Assembly (NCBI RefSeq): GCF_002288925.2
Contig: NW_022098004.1
Span: 8,377,604-8,441,603, forward strand
Source of the DNA: Delphinapterus leucas
Lineage: Eukaryota > Chordata > Mammalia > Artiodactyla > Monodontidae
DNA: 64,000 nucleotides
Reading direction: 5' to 3'
Shown: piece by piece, positions 46,236-55,990 of the stretch
How positions within the stretch are numbered: the stretch's first letter is position 1
Layout: each line of letters begins with the position of its first letter
Notes under the pieces: generated by a model
What the model was told of the DNA's origin: nothing
Seen by the model: the letters and a program-made list of their open reading frames with translations, nothing else
Database searches by the model: none
Position numbers and translations under genes: made by a program

Positions 46236-46675
46236 TGGGCTTTCCCGATGGAACCTGGCAGACTGTTCGAGAGTCTGGCTTTGCATTGGCTATGACCAAC
46301 CTCTATACTCAGAACCCCCTCAAGAATGATCACCGTGCTCTCCTCGAAGGACCAGTGTCTGGATCAGGCTAGTTATCCCCCCAGTTCTGTCTGCCAGCTA
46401 CCAATCCCCAACCCAAATATCACATCCATTTGAGAAGCATTGGAAGTTTAAGGTAAACCCTTGGTTTTTGCAAGGAAGTTGACCACATCAAGAGCAATCC
46501 TCAAGGAAACGTGGAGTCAGAATAACTCAGCTTTTTTCAGGTTAAATGAAATACTTGTATTCCTAGAAGATTTCAAGAAGAAAAGAAGAGATGGGAAACC
46601 TCATATTGGCTCCATGAAAATTCATGTACACATCCCAAGTGCCGTATTGGTTGGAGATTGATGATAGAGGCCAAT
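46236..46675. other. unique sequence
   Basis: No repeat or gene is recognised. AT-rich toward the right end. Confidence 0.3.
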
Positions 46676-46677
46676 AA

Positions 46678-46765
46678 ATAAAAGTAGCTATTCTTGGCTC
46701 TCATGCTTAGCACGTAGGGTGTGTTCAATGAGCTACAGTAATTGTTCTTATTGTCATTCTGTCAA
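46678..46765 (+). repeat. MIR/L2 3' tail
   Basis: 'ctcatgcttagcacgtaggg', 'tgtgttcaatgagctacagt', 'aattgttcttattgtc' resemble the MIR terminus. The head is missing. Confidence 0.5.
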
Positions 46766-48110
46766 AGAAGGGTATTAGCTTTCATCTCCTGGAGATGAGC
46801 TGAGAGACTTCCTACAAGGATTTAGCTTCTAAACAAGACTCAAACCCCCAAGAGAGTCGCACATGCCACTATTTTGCACAAAGGGGAGTTTCCACCATTG
46901 CCCATGGGCTGCTGGTTCTCTTGGACCAAGCTGCTGCTCACTTCGCCCATGGAATCTTGGGAGTAGTGTGTCTTCCAATCACAGGACAGAATCAAGCTCT
47001 GGATAATAGTATAGAATACCAGAAAAAAGAGACCAGAGCACAAGCATTTGCATAGGAGCAACTCACACCTCTCTTGCGATGGAATTTATTTGTCTGCCCA
47101 TCTGGGGCTGCCAGGAGCCACTGTGCCTAGCTGATGCAGGGGTGTTCTCCACCAGACCATCTCCAGGTGAGTCAGAAGTGCACTTACACAAACAATTTGT
47201 TTGTATAAGGTGCTGTGGTTGCCTGCAGTTGCGGCGACTGTACCTCGGGAGACACTTGGAGCAGAATAAATGGCAAGTTTGGGTGTGTTGCAGTCACATC
47301 TCCAGATTCACATCTGCTTAGAATATTTTTAGCTCAACACATTTCTTGTCACTGAAGCTGAGCGGGAGCTGTCACAAACAATTCGAGATAGGACCCGGCT
47401 GGACTCTGTTTCCAATTTTCCAGCAGCCAAAGGCCCACACTTCAGGACTAATCTGGGTGATTCTGGAAAAGATGAAGTCGTTGCACATTTCATCACTGGG
47501 AAGGCCTGCCATGTCTTGTAAGTCCTTTGATATTTACATAGATCAGGCTTTGAAAATAATGAACTCCCAGGAAATATGCAGTGGACACGCCTCCCTAAGT
47601 CACAGAGAAGAAAATGCTTAATGTTAGGGAAAGAACAGAGGTCATGGTTTTCAAAGCGTGCTCTGTTGGGAGCTGAAATCTGCATCACTTCCAGGAAAAG
47701 AGGGGTCTGTTATCAAATAATGCATACATATTAGAGCCCCACCTTAGAGGTCCCCAAAGTGCATCAGCAAACAAAAAGTTCTAAAGCTCAGCAGTCATGA
47801 AACCTTGGTCTCACGATTTTCCGAAGGTTTTGCTCATGGCAGGTTTTTTTCTCAAGGAGCACGTATTAACCTGCAGTGACTTCGAGGGGACAATCGGCCA
47901 ATGCAACAGCTTCCATTGTTGCAGAGGCCTAGGAAAAACATTCCCTCTCAGTTTGCAAGTCCTCAGAGATGTCTCCCAAGCAGCAGTCCTACTGAATAGA
48001 TTCTAGTTGGCAAGAATTATTTCACACTGGTCAGATTTTCAGGAAAGGAGCTAAGAGGCTGCAGTAGAATCACCCTCAAAAATACGAGACGTTTTGGACA
48101 TTTTGTCATT
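46766..48110. other. unique sequence
   Basis: No repeat or gene is recognised. A 119-codon minus frame (47329-47688) and a 91-codon plus frame (47346-47621) overlap, so neither is supported. Confidence 0.3.
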
Positions 48111-48344
48111 GCCATTTGTCTTAGTCCAAGTAGCACGCTGTAACAAAAACACCACCACCTGGGTGGCTTAAACAACAAATAGTTACTTCTCACAGTTTTG
48201 GAGGCTGGGAAGTCCAAGATCAAGGCTCTAGCAGATTTAGTGGCTGGTGAGGAAGTCGCTTGCTAGTTCATAGATGGCCCTCTTTTCACTGTGTCCTCAC
48301 GTGGTGGAAGGGGCAAGAGAGCTCTCTAGGGTCTCTTTTCTCTT

Positions 48345-48412
48345 CCTTCCTTCTTTCCTTCCTTCCTTCCTCCCTCCCTCCCTTTCTTCCTTCCTTCTTT
48401 TCTTTCTTTTTA
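48345..48412. repeat. (CCTT)n/(CTTT)n pyrimidine microsatellite
   Basis: ttccttccttctttccttcc and similar up to the L1 body. It derives from the L1 tail on the other strand. Confidence 0.88.
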
Positions 48413-48712
48413 TTGAACTATAGTTGATTTATAATGTCATGTTAGTTTCAGGTGTACAGCCAAGTGATACAGTTATATATTTTATATATCTATATTCTTG
48501 TTCAGATTCTTTTCCATTATATAGGTTGTTTCGAGATACTGAATACAGTTCCCTGTGCTATACTTTAGGTCCTCGTTGTTTATCTATTTTACATATAGTA
48601 GTCTGTATCTGCTAATCCCAAACTCCTAATTTATCCCTCCTCCACCATAAGTTTGTTTTCTGTGTCTGTGAGTCTGTTTCTGTTTTGTAAATAAGTTCAT
48701 TTGTATCATATT

Positions 48713-49108
48713 TTACATTCCATATGTAAGTGACATCATATGGTATTTGTCTTTCTCTTTCTGACTTACTTCACATAGTATGACAATCTCTGGGTCCACC
48801 CATGTTGCTGCAAATGGCATTATTTCATTCTTTCTTTGGCTGAGTAATATTCCGTTGTATATATGTACCACATCTTTATCCATTCCTCTGTCGATGGACA
48901 TTTAGGTTGCTTCCATGTCTTGGCTATTGTACATAGTGCTGCTACAAACGTTGGGGTGCATGTATCTTTTTGAATTAAGAGTTTTCAGATATATGCCCCA
49001 GAGTGGGATTGCTGGATCATATGGCAACTCTATTTTTAGTTTTTTAAGGAACCTCCATCCTGTTTTCCACATTGGCTGCAGCAATTTACATTCCCATCAA
49101 CAATGTAG
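48713..49108 (-). pseudogene. L1 ORF2 C-terminal fragment (dead)
   Basis: The minus strand encodes the last part of the L1 ORF2 protein. It includes '[17 protein letters not shown]' near the N-terminal side, then 'KDVVHIYNG', 'KNEIMPFAATWVD' and 'EKDKYHMMSL' up to a stop at the right place for the family. An in-frame TAA at 48902-48904 breaks it between the 'DMEAT' and 'MSIDRGMDKD' segments. The endonuclease and reverse-transcriptase domains are absent because of 5' truncation. It cannot produce a working protein. It belongs to the L1 inserted at 48340-49114. Confidence 0.93.
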
Positions 49109-49329
49109 GAGGGTTCTCTGGGGTCTCTTTTATAAGGGCAATAATCCCATTCATGGAGTCTCCACCCAAATGACCTAATCACTTCCCAAAGGCCCTGCCT
49201 CCTAATACTATCACAATGGGGACTGGTTTCACATAGGAGTTTTAGGGGGACATCCACATTCAGTCTATAACATCATCCAAGTTAATATCTCCGAAACTAA
49301 ATCAAAACTCTAGGCTGGAGACCAACCGT

Positions 49330-49610
49330 GACCTTAATAAAGTCCTAAGCAGGACCTGGGTTACTGACCTGGGTTCTGGAGTCTAGAACAAAGTCTAAAT
49401 CCTTTATAACAAAGGTGTGACCTCAGGCAACTTTCTTAGCTTCCTACAGCCTCAGGATCTTGATCTTTAAAATGAGGACAATAATGACAGTAGCATCTGC
49501 CTGTGTGGATCTCGCGAGGATAAAATGAGACCTACAGCTGTAAACACTGGGCCTGTTAGAAGCAGTGGATAAATGCTGGATGTTAGAGCTATTTGCTATT
49601 TCTTTTCCTT
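49330..49610 (+). repeat. MIR SINE, nearly full length
   Basis: 'gacctgggttctggagtcta', 'aaggtgtgacctcaggcaac', 'cttgatctttaaaatgagga', 'tctcgcgaggataaaatgag' and 'gtggataaatgctggatgtt' in order. Confidence 0.85.
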
Positions 49611-50175
49611 ATTCTCTAGCCTTCCCGTAGTGATGAGGGCTGAAACACGTTAAATAATGAAACAACGATTTTATTCCAGGGCAGTGAGGGAGGAGGGACC
49701 CCAGGACGTAGAGTTGGTGGTGGCAGCCCCAGAAAAGAAAGGAAAGCAGGCCAAGGGGTGGGACTTGTGCTGGATGGAGAGGGAAGCCGGAAGCAGCCTT
49801 GAGGCCTAACAGCCACGTAAGAAAGGAAAGGACGTGATTGCCGCCAAAGCAAACTTGTCAGACACTGCCACAAAATGCCACTGAGATGAATGCTATGAAA
49901 TGCTGGGCATACCTTCAGGGAAAGGTAGAAACAGCTCCGCGCTTCGGTTGCTTCATTTTTCTCTTGCAATTCTAGTTTAGAGTTTTTTTCTTTCAATAAA
50001 ACTTTGCTACCATCTGGGCCTACAAGTTTTTCAAGGATACACAGGTCTCTCCTTTATGTATATTACATGGGAGCTTGGTCTGCAAGCCTGAAAAAGTGGG
50101 TACTTACCACCTGCTCAGAATCTGTGCAGGCATGTGTGGATGCGGCACCAGACGTGACAAAGTCAGAGCTTGACT
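49611..50175. other. unique sequence
   Basis: A 126-codon minus frame (49616-49996) has no recognisable family. 'gattttattccagggcagtg' near 49667 is acceptor-like but without a partner exon. Confidence 0.3.
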
Positions 50176-50335
50176 TGTGTGTTAGTTTCCTCGGGCTGCC
50201 TTGACAAATGACCCCAAACTTGGTGCCTTAAAACAAGAGCTAAAATCAGCGTGTTGTCAGGGCATGCTCTGTCTGAGGGCTCTAGGGGAGAACCCTCCCT
50301 TGCCTCTTCCAGCCTCTAGGGCTTCTAGGGCGATG
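50176..50335 (-). repeat. MaLR-type LTR fragment
   Basis: 'tgtgttagtttcctcgggct', 'gccttgacaaatgaccccaa', 'acttggtgccttaaaacaag', 'ctctaggggagaaccctccc' and 'tgcctcttccagcctctagg'. This is the 3' terminal part of an MLT1-class LTR in reverse. The remainder is lost. Confidence 0.82.
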
Positions 50336-50344
50336 AGGTGGTCC

Positions 50345-50560
50345 CTGAGCTAAGCGTCTCCACATATTAGCTCATGGAATCCTCATGAGGATGAGTGGGG
50401 TGGGGTTAGTGCTATTGGAAGCCCTGCTTTGCAGATGGGAAGCGAAGGTTCGAGGATGCCGTGGCACTTGGCCACATTCATGGAACTAATTAGCGGTAGC
50501 ATTAGCTCTTGAGTGCAGGTCCAGGTGCCTCCGACACCCGTGCTCTGAAACTTTGTACAG
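50345..50560 (-). repeat. MIR SINE
   Basis: 'acatattagctcatggaatc', 'gctttgcagatgggaagcga', 'ggcacttggccacattcatg', 'cgacacccgtgctctgaaac'. Reverse, diverged core. Confidence 0.65.
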
Positions 50561-51840
50561 CGTCACAGCCATGCACCACGATTCTCTGGGCCCTGTAGCT
50601 GCTCATGCAGAGACCAGCATTCAGTCAACTTCCAGTTAACTGGATAAAACAAGCAAGGTTGTCCTTACCTCTACAGCATTTTCTTTACACTGCTCAGAAG
50701 CCCTCCTGCTTTTTTATTTTCCCCATACCACCTCCAACAAATATTCCTCCTACCTTCCCCTTAGACCTGGCACAACATTTACATTTTCCAGAACATTCTT
50801 TAACTGGGGATGAGCCCTTGGATGTCTGTAAGAGCAGCGCTATGGCCAAAAAAAAAAAAAAAAAAAGCAGGCAAACAAAGTTTGAAAACGAGCCCCACAA
50901 TCTGTCTGGCCCTGCTGCCCTGGGTTCTTTCCCTCAGTCTCTGCTTTCTTCTTCCCTGCAGAAATCTCAGAACCCAAAGAAATCCATGCTTGCTCAGGTG
51001 GTGTCTTTTCTATTAGTAGGATATTGACCTTCTCTATATTTAAGATGATTCCAGGACAATGTAAACATCCCCTACCTCCCCTCCCCATCCCACTCTTATC
51101 CTGCCTGGCCCTTCCCCAGACCTTACAAGAAGCAGGAGCCAGGGGTGCATTTGCTGCTTCTGGCCCGGGAATAGAGCTCGGGCCCAGGTCTCTGAGCTGC
51201 TGCAAGAGGCTGGCACCACATTCATTTCTGGGCCAGCCTAAATGCACACCAGTGGCCGGAAAGTGATTCTTCTTGCTAGTGCCGCGTATTGCCTTGTCTC
51301 TGGAAGGGACTTTCTGCTTTATTTTTAGTTGAAAAATGACTTGTGTGCCCACCCTTTCACCACCTCCTGAGGCATTCATGCTCCTCGGCCATCAGGAGTC
51401 GGGAGACTGTCCACTCTGTGTACACAGTGTCCTGGACGCTCTGGACTAAGTAGAAAGATCTAATGGAGAAAGAGAGGCCTGTAAAGAAAGTCAGAAAGCG
51501 GTCACTATACTTGTCCTTATATCCAGTCTCACCGCTTTCCCAGGCTGTGCGCATTGACAGAACAGGAGCTGGGTGGGTAGGTGGGTTAGCCTGGGAAAGA
51601 TTTCGTGGATATCAGTTATCTTTTGAAATTTGCTTAGAAAATGAAATGGGGGAAAGAAAGCGGATAAAAGTAGCTAAGCCTTCTTAACAGCCCTTGTCCT
51701 GAACACTCTGGGCCATTTTGTAGATTGAAGCCCAATGGGCCCTACACAGGTGTGACTGGAACTCCCTCTACTCTAGAGAAGAATTCATTTAGGGAACTGA
51801 CAGTACTGCCAGGGACAGAGTCACTGATTCATAGTCTTTC
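50561..51840. other. unique sequence with an A18 run
   Basis: The homopolymer at 50849-50866 produces poly-K/poly-F stretches in the 179-codon minus frame and the 140-codon plus frame, so neither is called. No domain is seen. Confidence 0.4.
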
Positions 51841-51844
51841 CACT

Positions 51845-51930
51845 GATGTCCTGATGCATTAGTTCAGAATATTTATTGAGCATCTACTGTGTGGTATACC
51901 ATATGCTAGGCCCTGAGGCCATCATATAGG
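51845..51930 (-). repeat. ancient dispersed repeat fragment (same family as at 14145)
   Basis: 'cagaatatttattgagcatc' and 'tactgtgtggtataccatat' with 'gctaggccctgagg'. About 80 bp. Confidence 0.5.
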
Positions 51931-51931
51931 T

Positions 51932-52153
51932 CAGGGATCTACGCACATTTTCTGTAAAGCTTCAGAGAGTAAACGTTTTAGGCTTTGTAGGCCATGAGGT
52001 CTCTGTTGTAACTACTCAGTTCTGCCGTTGTCCCGGGAGAACAGCCATAGATGGTTCATGAACAACTGGCGGAGACTGTCTTCCAATGAAGCTTTACTTA
52101 TAAATACTCATCACGAACCAGATTTGGCCATGGACCATAATTTGCAGTCCCTG
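51932..52153 (+). mobile_element. hAT-like non-autonomous DNA transposon
   Basis: The element starts cagggatctacgcacatttt and ends ttgcagtccctg, complementary worn termini. Inside are 'taaacgttttaggctttgta', 'ggccatgaggtctctgttgt', 'aactactcagttctgccgtt' and 'gaagctttacttataaatac', a widely dispersed mammalian repeat. I place it in the hAT-Charlie group but do not name the family. Confidence 0.65.
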
Positions 52154-52595
52154 AAATGGATGAGCAGCATAGAGCTCATATTAATTGGAGAAGACTGTAT
52201 GTATTTTCTTATTTTTTTGTTGTGTGCCAAAGTGGGATAAACAGGGACAAGGGGGAGTCAGGAAGTGGGGGAGGGAACTGACAGGTTCCCAAAAGAGGAA
52301 ACGCTTTAGCTGGGTCTTGAAGAATGACTTATAGTTCATCAATTTAGGGGGAGAACAACATTTCAGACACAAAGAACACCGTCTATAAGGGTCCAAATGT
52401 GTGAAAGAGCGTGACCTGTTCTGGGAGTGGGCCGAAGCTCTTGGTGCACTTGGAAAAATGGTAGAAAGGAAAGGGGTAAAGCAAACACATTTCTATCACG
52501 AGGCTGATAAAGTCCTGCTTTTGCCTATTGCATCAAAAATGATAGAACCGTCCCAAATCCAGGAGTAGAGACCTGTGACTTCAACTACCAGGGCA
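52154..52595. other. unique sequence
   Basis: No gene or repeat is recognised. Confidence 0.3.
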
Positions 52596-52599
52596 ACAG

Positions 52600-52850
52600 T
52601 CTCAATTTGGACCATAAGTTAACTCTATTCTATTTCAGGTATTGAACTAAGACATTAATCCATTTTAAAATTTAATCCATTCGAGAACGCCGTGAAGATG
52701 GTAGTGAGATCCGTTTTACAAATAAGGAAACGAAACCATACTGATGATGCAGTTTGTGAAAATTCACGTAAGGCTTCCTTGGCAGAAGTGGGATTTGAAC
52801 CCGGGTCTGAGTGACTTCAAAGTTCATGCCCTTAAGCAGGAGCTCAGCTG
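52600..52850 (-). repeat. MIR SINE, diverged
   Basis: 'attaatccattttaaaattt', 'gagatccgttttacaaataa', 'ggaaacgaaaccatactgat', 'gtgggatttgaacccgggtc'. Reverse orientation. Confidence 0.78.
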
Positions 52851-52851
52851 T

Positions 52852-53040
52852 TCTCAGACTTAAATATGCATAATAAAAACTTGATGGGGGAGGGGTTTCA
52901 TTAAATGCAAATCCCTAGACCTGCCCCCTGAGGGTTTCGAACCCCTCGGGGAGGAGGGCCTGGGTATTTGCATTTTTAGCAGACACCCCCAAGTGACCTT
53001 GATGTAGGTGGTTCTTGGGGACTACACTCTGGCCAGTAAG
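52852..53040 (+). mobile_element. MER5A (hAT-Charlie)
   Basis: 'gctgttctcagacttaaata', 'atgcaaatccctagacctgc', 'ctgggtatttgcatttttag', 'cagacacccccaagtgacct' and 'gttcttggggactacactct'. Close to the usual 189-bp length. Confidence 0.82.
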
Positions 53041-53069
53041 TTACACTGCACCCTAAGCTCACATCCAAA

Positions 53070-53146
53070 GTAGGGTGACCAGCTGCCTCGGTCTTTACCC
53101 AGAAAGTCCCTCATCCCAGGGAACCCGGGACAGCTGGTCACCCTAC
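53070..53146. mobile_element. 77-bp MITE-like element with perfect 16-bp terminal inverted repeats
   Basis: gtagggtgaccagctg at 53070-53085 is exactly complementary to cagctggtcaccctac at 53131-53146. The 45-bp middle contains 'cccgggac'. The agggtgacca terminus occurs in several mammalian DNA-transposon derivatives. I do not assign a family and see no convincing target duplication. Confidence 0.7.
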
Positions 53147-53149
53147 AAG

Positions 53150-53255
53150 TCTCACTCAGGTCCCCACATAGCATTCCCAACACAGTGCCTGGCAGGTGGT
53201 AGACCCTTGAGGAATACTCGTGGAACGAATGAATGAATGAACACAGCTCTCAGTG
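53150..53255 (+). repeat. L2 LINE 3' tail
   Basis: 'cccaacacagtgcctggcag', 'gtggtagacccttgaggaat' and 'gaacgaatgaatgaatgaac'. A short but typical terminus. Confidence 0.65.
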
Positions 53256-54498
53256 GAAGCCCTGGGTTGATTGGCAGGGCTCCCCTGCAGCAAGAGCTCT
53301 GCGGGCGTCTTCAAGGCCTAACTCATAGGGACAGCTTCTCCCGCTCCCCTGCGGAGTTAGTCACAGCCCCGGAAAAAGTGATGCCTCATCGCGTTCCCAT
53401 TTGCGCTGACGTGTTCAGGCACCGCTTGTCCTTAATGCAAGAAGAAAGGAGAAGGAGACAGGAGTAAATCTCTTCTGTCATGATTACTCTTTCCGCCTTT
53501 CCACTGCCCTTTCCCCAAACTCTCAACCCTCCCCTCCTCTTCCACAGAGAGGGTGGTGGGGATTCCAAGTGGGACCCTGATACGGGGAGACTTTGCCTGG
53601 GATCCCTTGGTGACGCTCTTTGGCAAGTCAGTGACCCTCTTAGGACCTGAGAAACAGTACTGTCAAGCTGGGTGGGGCAGGGGTTGAACCCCTTTCCTGT
53701 GTATCTCACAAGGCTGGCCTGCATGTGGACAGGACTATGTAAAACAAGCACAGCTCAGATAATAACATATAGAATTATCATGAACTCCCATCCATTTATC
53801 ATTTACCTACTCAGTGGGTGTCTTGAAGTCCCGGTGAAGAACCAAGTAGGACCCCAGGATTTTGGAATCTCACTAGTTCTGAACTTTTGGTCTCTGGGGG
53901 AGAAAGGCAGGTAACAAACCATCACACCCACAGGGGTGTAATTACAGTCATTGCAATCATGACATAGCCTCCAGAAAAGAAGAGCACTTTGTCAGACCAC
54001 ATAGTAGAGGAACTGGCCCAGTCTTCGGATTGATGGAAGATTTCCCTGAGTAAATAACACTTAAGCTGAGGGACAGAGGTTGAGCTGGAGTTAGCCAAAT
54101 GAGGAAAAGGAGGAATGGCACTCTAGAAAAAGGGAACAGCACACGTGAACACACTTGTACGAAGGGCACAGAGCCTTCTAACCTCGCTTTCTTCTCTTTC
54201 TGTTCTCTTCGTCTCTCGCTCTCCTCTCTTCCTCCTGTGTCTTTTTCTCCTTTTCTCCTTCATCTCCTTCTAAGATTTTTCTTGTTTTTCTTCTAATGTG
54301 GTGAACATATAGTGATCTCTTTGCTGTTGTTGTTAAATAGATACCACCCCCCGGGCTAGAAAACGGGCTCTCAGTTCACATAAGTGCTGTGCGCTTTCCT
54401 TCCAAATTTCCACCTAGATATGCCCCAACACAGACGACAGCGTTCAGTGATGTGAAAGAAAATACAAGACCCCACGGGACACCTCATCCTATTGCAAA
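53256..54498. other. unique sequence
   Basis: A pyrimidine-rich patch at 54185-54300 lengthens frames. No gene recognised. Confidence 0.35.
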
Positions 54499-54753
54499 TC
54501 ACTCCAGACCAGCATTTCTGGTCCTGACCTTGTACCAGCTCCCAAGCCCTCTGTGGGCTCCTAAGGTCTTCAGGTGGGCGACGCAGCCCCAGTGGAATCC
54601 GTTCACCTTGCAGATCTGGTAAAGAGCTTGGAAGGCATTTCCCCGGGAGTAGAAACAAGTGGCATCTTCTTGGAGAATCAGAACTTTTTTCACGTCGTTC
54701 ACTCTGATTCGTGCTCCATTAAAATAAACCTTTGGAGTCAGCTTCTGGTGCAT
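54499..54753 (-). CDS. candidate coding exon, unrecognised protein
   Basis: The minus strand is open for 84 codons from an ATG at 54751-54753 to a TGA at 54499-54501. The translation looks protein-like, with alternating hydrophobic and charged stretches ('NGARIRVNDVKKVLIL'), cysteines and aromatics ('CFYSRGNAFQALYQICK') and mixed codon use. Possible donors are tctgcaag|gtgaac after the CK codons and tacaag|gtcagg further on. An in-frame TAA lies two codons upstream of the ATG, so an internal exon would have to begin with an acceptor inside or just before the ATG. Those acceptors lack a good polypyrimidine tract. I cannot match the peptide to a family. Against it: similar-length frames are common in the window by chance, and the plus strand is open at 54574-54771. 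It may be a conserved exon, a degraded retrocopy or chance. Confidence 0.2.
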   Translation of the reverse strand: MHQKLTPKVYFNGARIRVNDVKKVLILQEDATCFYSRGNAFQALYQICKVNGFHWGCVAHLKTLGAHRGLGSWYKVRTRNAGLE

Positions 54754-55768
54754 GCCTTAGGACTCTTCTAAATGTATCGTTTCCACAAAGACGTTTCCAT
54801 TGCTAATCCCCAGGCGCCATGGATTTGACGCCCTGGTATTGGAGTATGAGGTTTGCAGCTATTTACCAAGAGGGAAACAGAACAGTGGTTCCATTTGTTA
54901 CTCTTAAATTTATTGTCAGTCCTTCTGTGTGGTGTAAAATTTTTAGTCATCTTCAGCAGCTCTCAGAAATAAGCATTCCAAATATATTCGCCTACTGTAC
55001 AAAGATGTGGGGAAACCACTCCTCGCAATTTTTGCAAGAGAGGATGGGAAATAGTAGATCTAACTGGTGGGAAATGAAACTTGGGAAGAAAACAAAAATC
55101 CAGGGCCTTCGTAAAGCTTAGAAAATCTCAGGAATTGCAAAGGTGCCCCCTGGCATGGCCCGCTGAAAAGAGCCTAGGTTAATCACTGCAGATGGCGAGG
55201 GAGGGGGCAGGAGGATTTCTGAGGACTGTGACAGCAGTCAGGGCTCAGAGGACGCTTTCTTTGCACAGCGGTCACAACCAGTGGGCCCACTGGGTCTCCC
55301 ATCCACACTCGCTAGCTGGCAACTTACACCCATCCAGCTCTTCTGCCCAAATAAAGGGAAATGGCCTGACATTGGCCGCAGAACTAGAGTCACTAAAACT
55401 CAAGCAATCTGGAAGTCCCCAAACCTTTCTGCCCAGTGGGAGAAGCTTCCAGAAAACAAACAGGAAATGGAGCACAGGTTCCCAACCATTTCACCACCAC
55501 TGCCCCCCAATCCCCGCCAGCCAAAGGTATGCTGGATCTGGTGGGCGGCAGCTTACGGGAGCTGCCCGAGCACATCTCTTCCCAGCTCAGCGTGCTGAAA
55601 CCCCTTAATTGGTACTGTGAAATCTGCCGTGGTGGGAGTATTTACACCAGGAAAGTTGGCAATAGTTACAAATCGGACTTCAGTTTTCCTTAGGGCATCA
55701 TTTTGCCAGCACAGCGATGCCTAATATCAACCATTATTCATTCTCTATCCTCAGATTGCATATCTATT
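54754..55768. other. unique sequence
   Basis: A 138-codon plus frame at 55192-55608 and an overlapping frame at 55436-55693 both run through GC-rich DNA. The tail 'GGSLRELPEHISSQL' of the second looks protein-like, but no exon structure was found. Confidence 0.3.
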
Positions 55769-55769
55769 T

Positions 55770-55990
55770 ATTCATTCACGTAACCTGTGTTTACTGAGCG
55801 CTTACTGTGTGCCAGCACTTGGGAGTGGGAAATCCAGGCCCCATTTCATCTGTGTGAAAACCGTTCAGAGAAACAAGCCCCCTTGCCCAGAAGCTGTCAG
55901 TGCCAGTCCTCTGCCAGGCACTGGGGATGCAGAGTGAAAAAGACAAGACCCCTGCCCTTAGGGAGTTTACATTCCTTCCATTTAAAAATC
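55770..55990 (-). repeat. ancient dispersed repeat (same family as at 14145), duplicated motif
   Basis: 'acctgtgtttactgagcgct', 'tactgtgtgccagcacttgg' and, 100 bp later, 'ctctgccaggcactggggat' with 'cccttagggagtttacattc'. The second part is the usual continuation of the first; the intervening 90 bp may be an insertion. Confidence 0.5.

Larger units (their letters stand above)
48323..49131 (-). mobile_element. L1 3' end inside an LTR, with 17-bp TSD
   Basis: The element occupies 48340-49114. Its T/C-rich tail (48341-48410) is followed by reverse L1 3' UTR ('tgtcatgttagtttcaggtg', 'gttccctgtgctatacttta') and the end of ORF2. The target duplicate is tctctagggtctctttt (48323-48339) and tctctggggtctctttt (49115-49131), one mismatch. 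The pyrimidine (CCTT)n tract grew at the poly-A tail. The copy is 5'-truncated to about 775 bp. Confidence 0.93.
48117..49272 (-). mobile_element. MaLR-type solo LTR (MLT1/MST class) split by an L1
   Basis: The left part (48117-48339) reads 'gtggcttaaacaacaaatag', 'ttacttctcacagttttgga', 'ggctgggaagtccaagatca' and 'tcactgtgtcctcacgtggt'. The right part (49132-49272) reads 'ataagggcaataatcccatt', 'tctccacccaaatgacctaa' and ends 'cacattcagtctataaca'. The order is that of a reverse-oriented MaLR LTR. The two halves join cleanly when the L1 and one copy of its target duplication are removed. No retroviral genes are present. Clear 5-bp flanking duplicates are not visible. Confidence 0.8.

Noticed and set aside
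49667..49690. Acceptor-like tattccagggcagtg
   Set aside because: No donor partner or coding frame with features in the neighbourhood.
50840..51379. 179-codon minus-strand frame
   Set aside because: It depends on an A/T homopolymer (poly-F end), and the rest has no recognisable features.
55146..55163. Possible CTCF-like site (gtgccccctggcatgg)
   Set aside because: Only the core matches; the flanking positions do not fit the consensus well.
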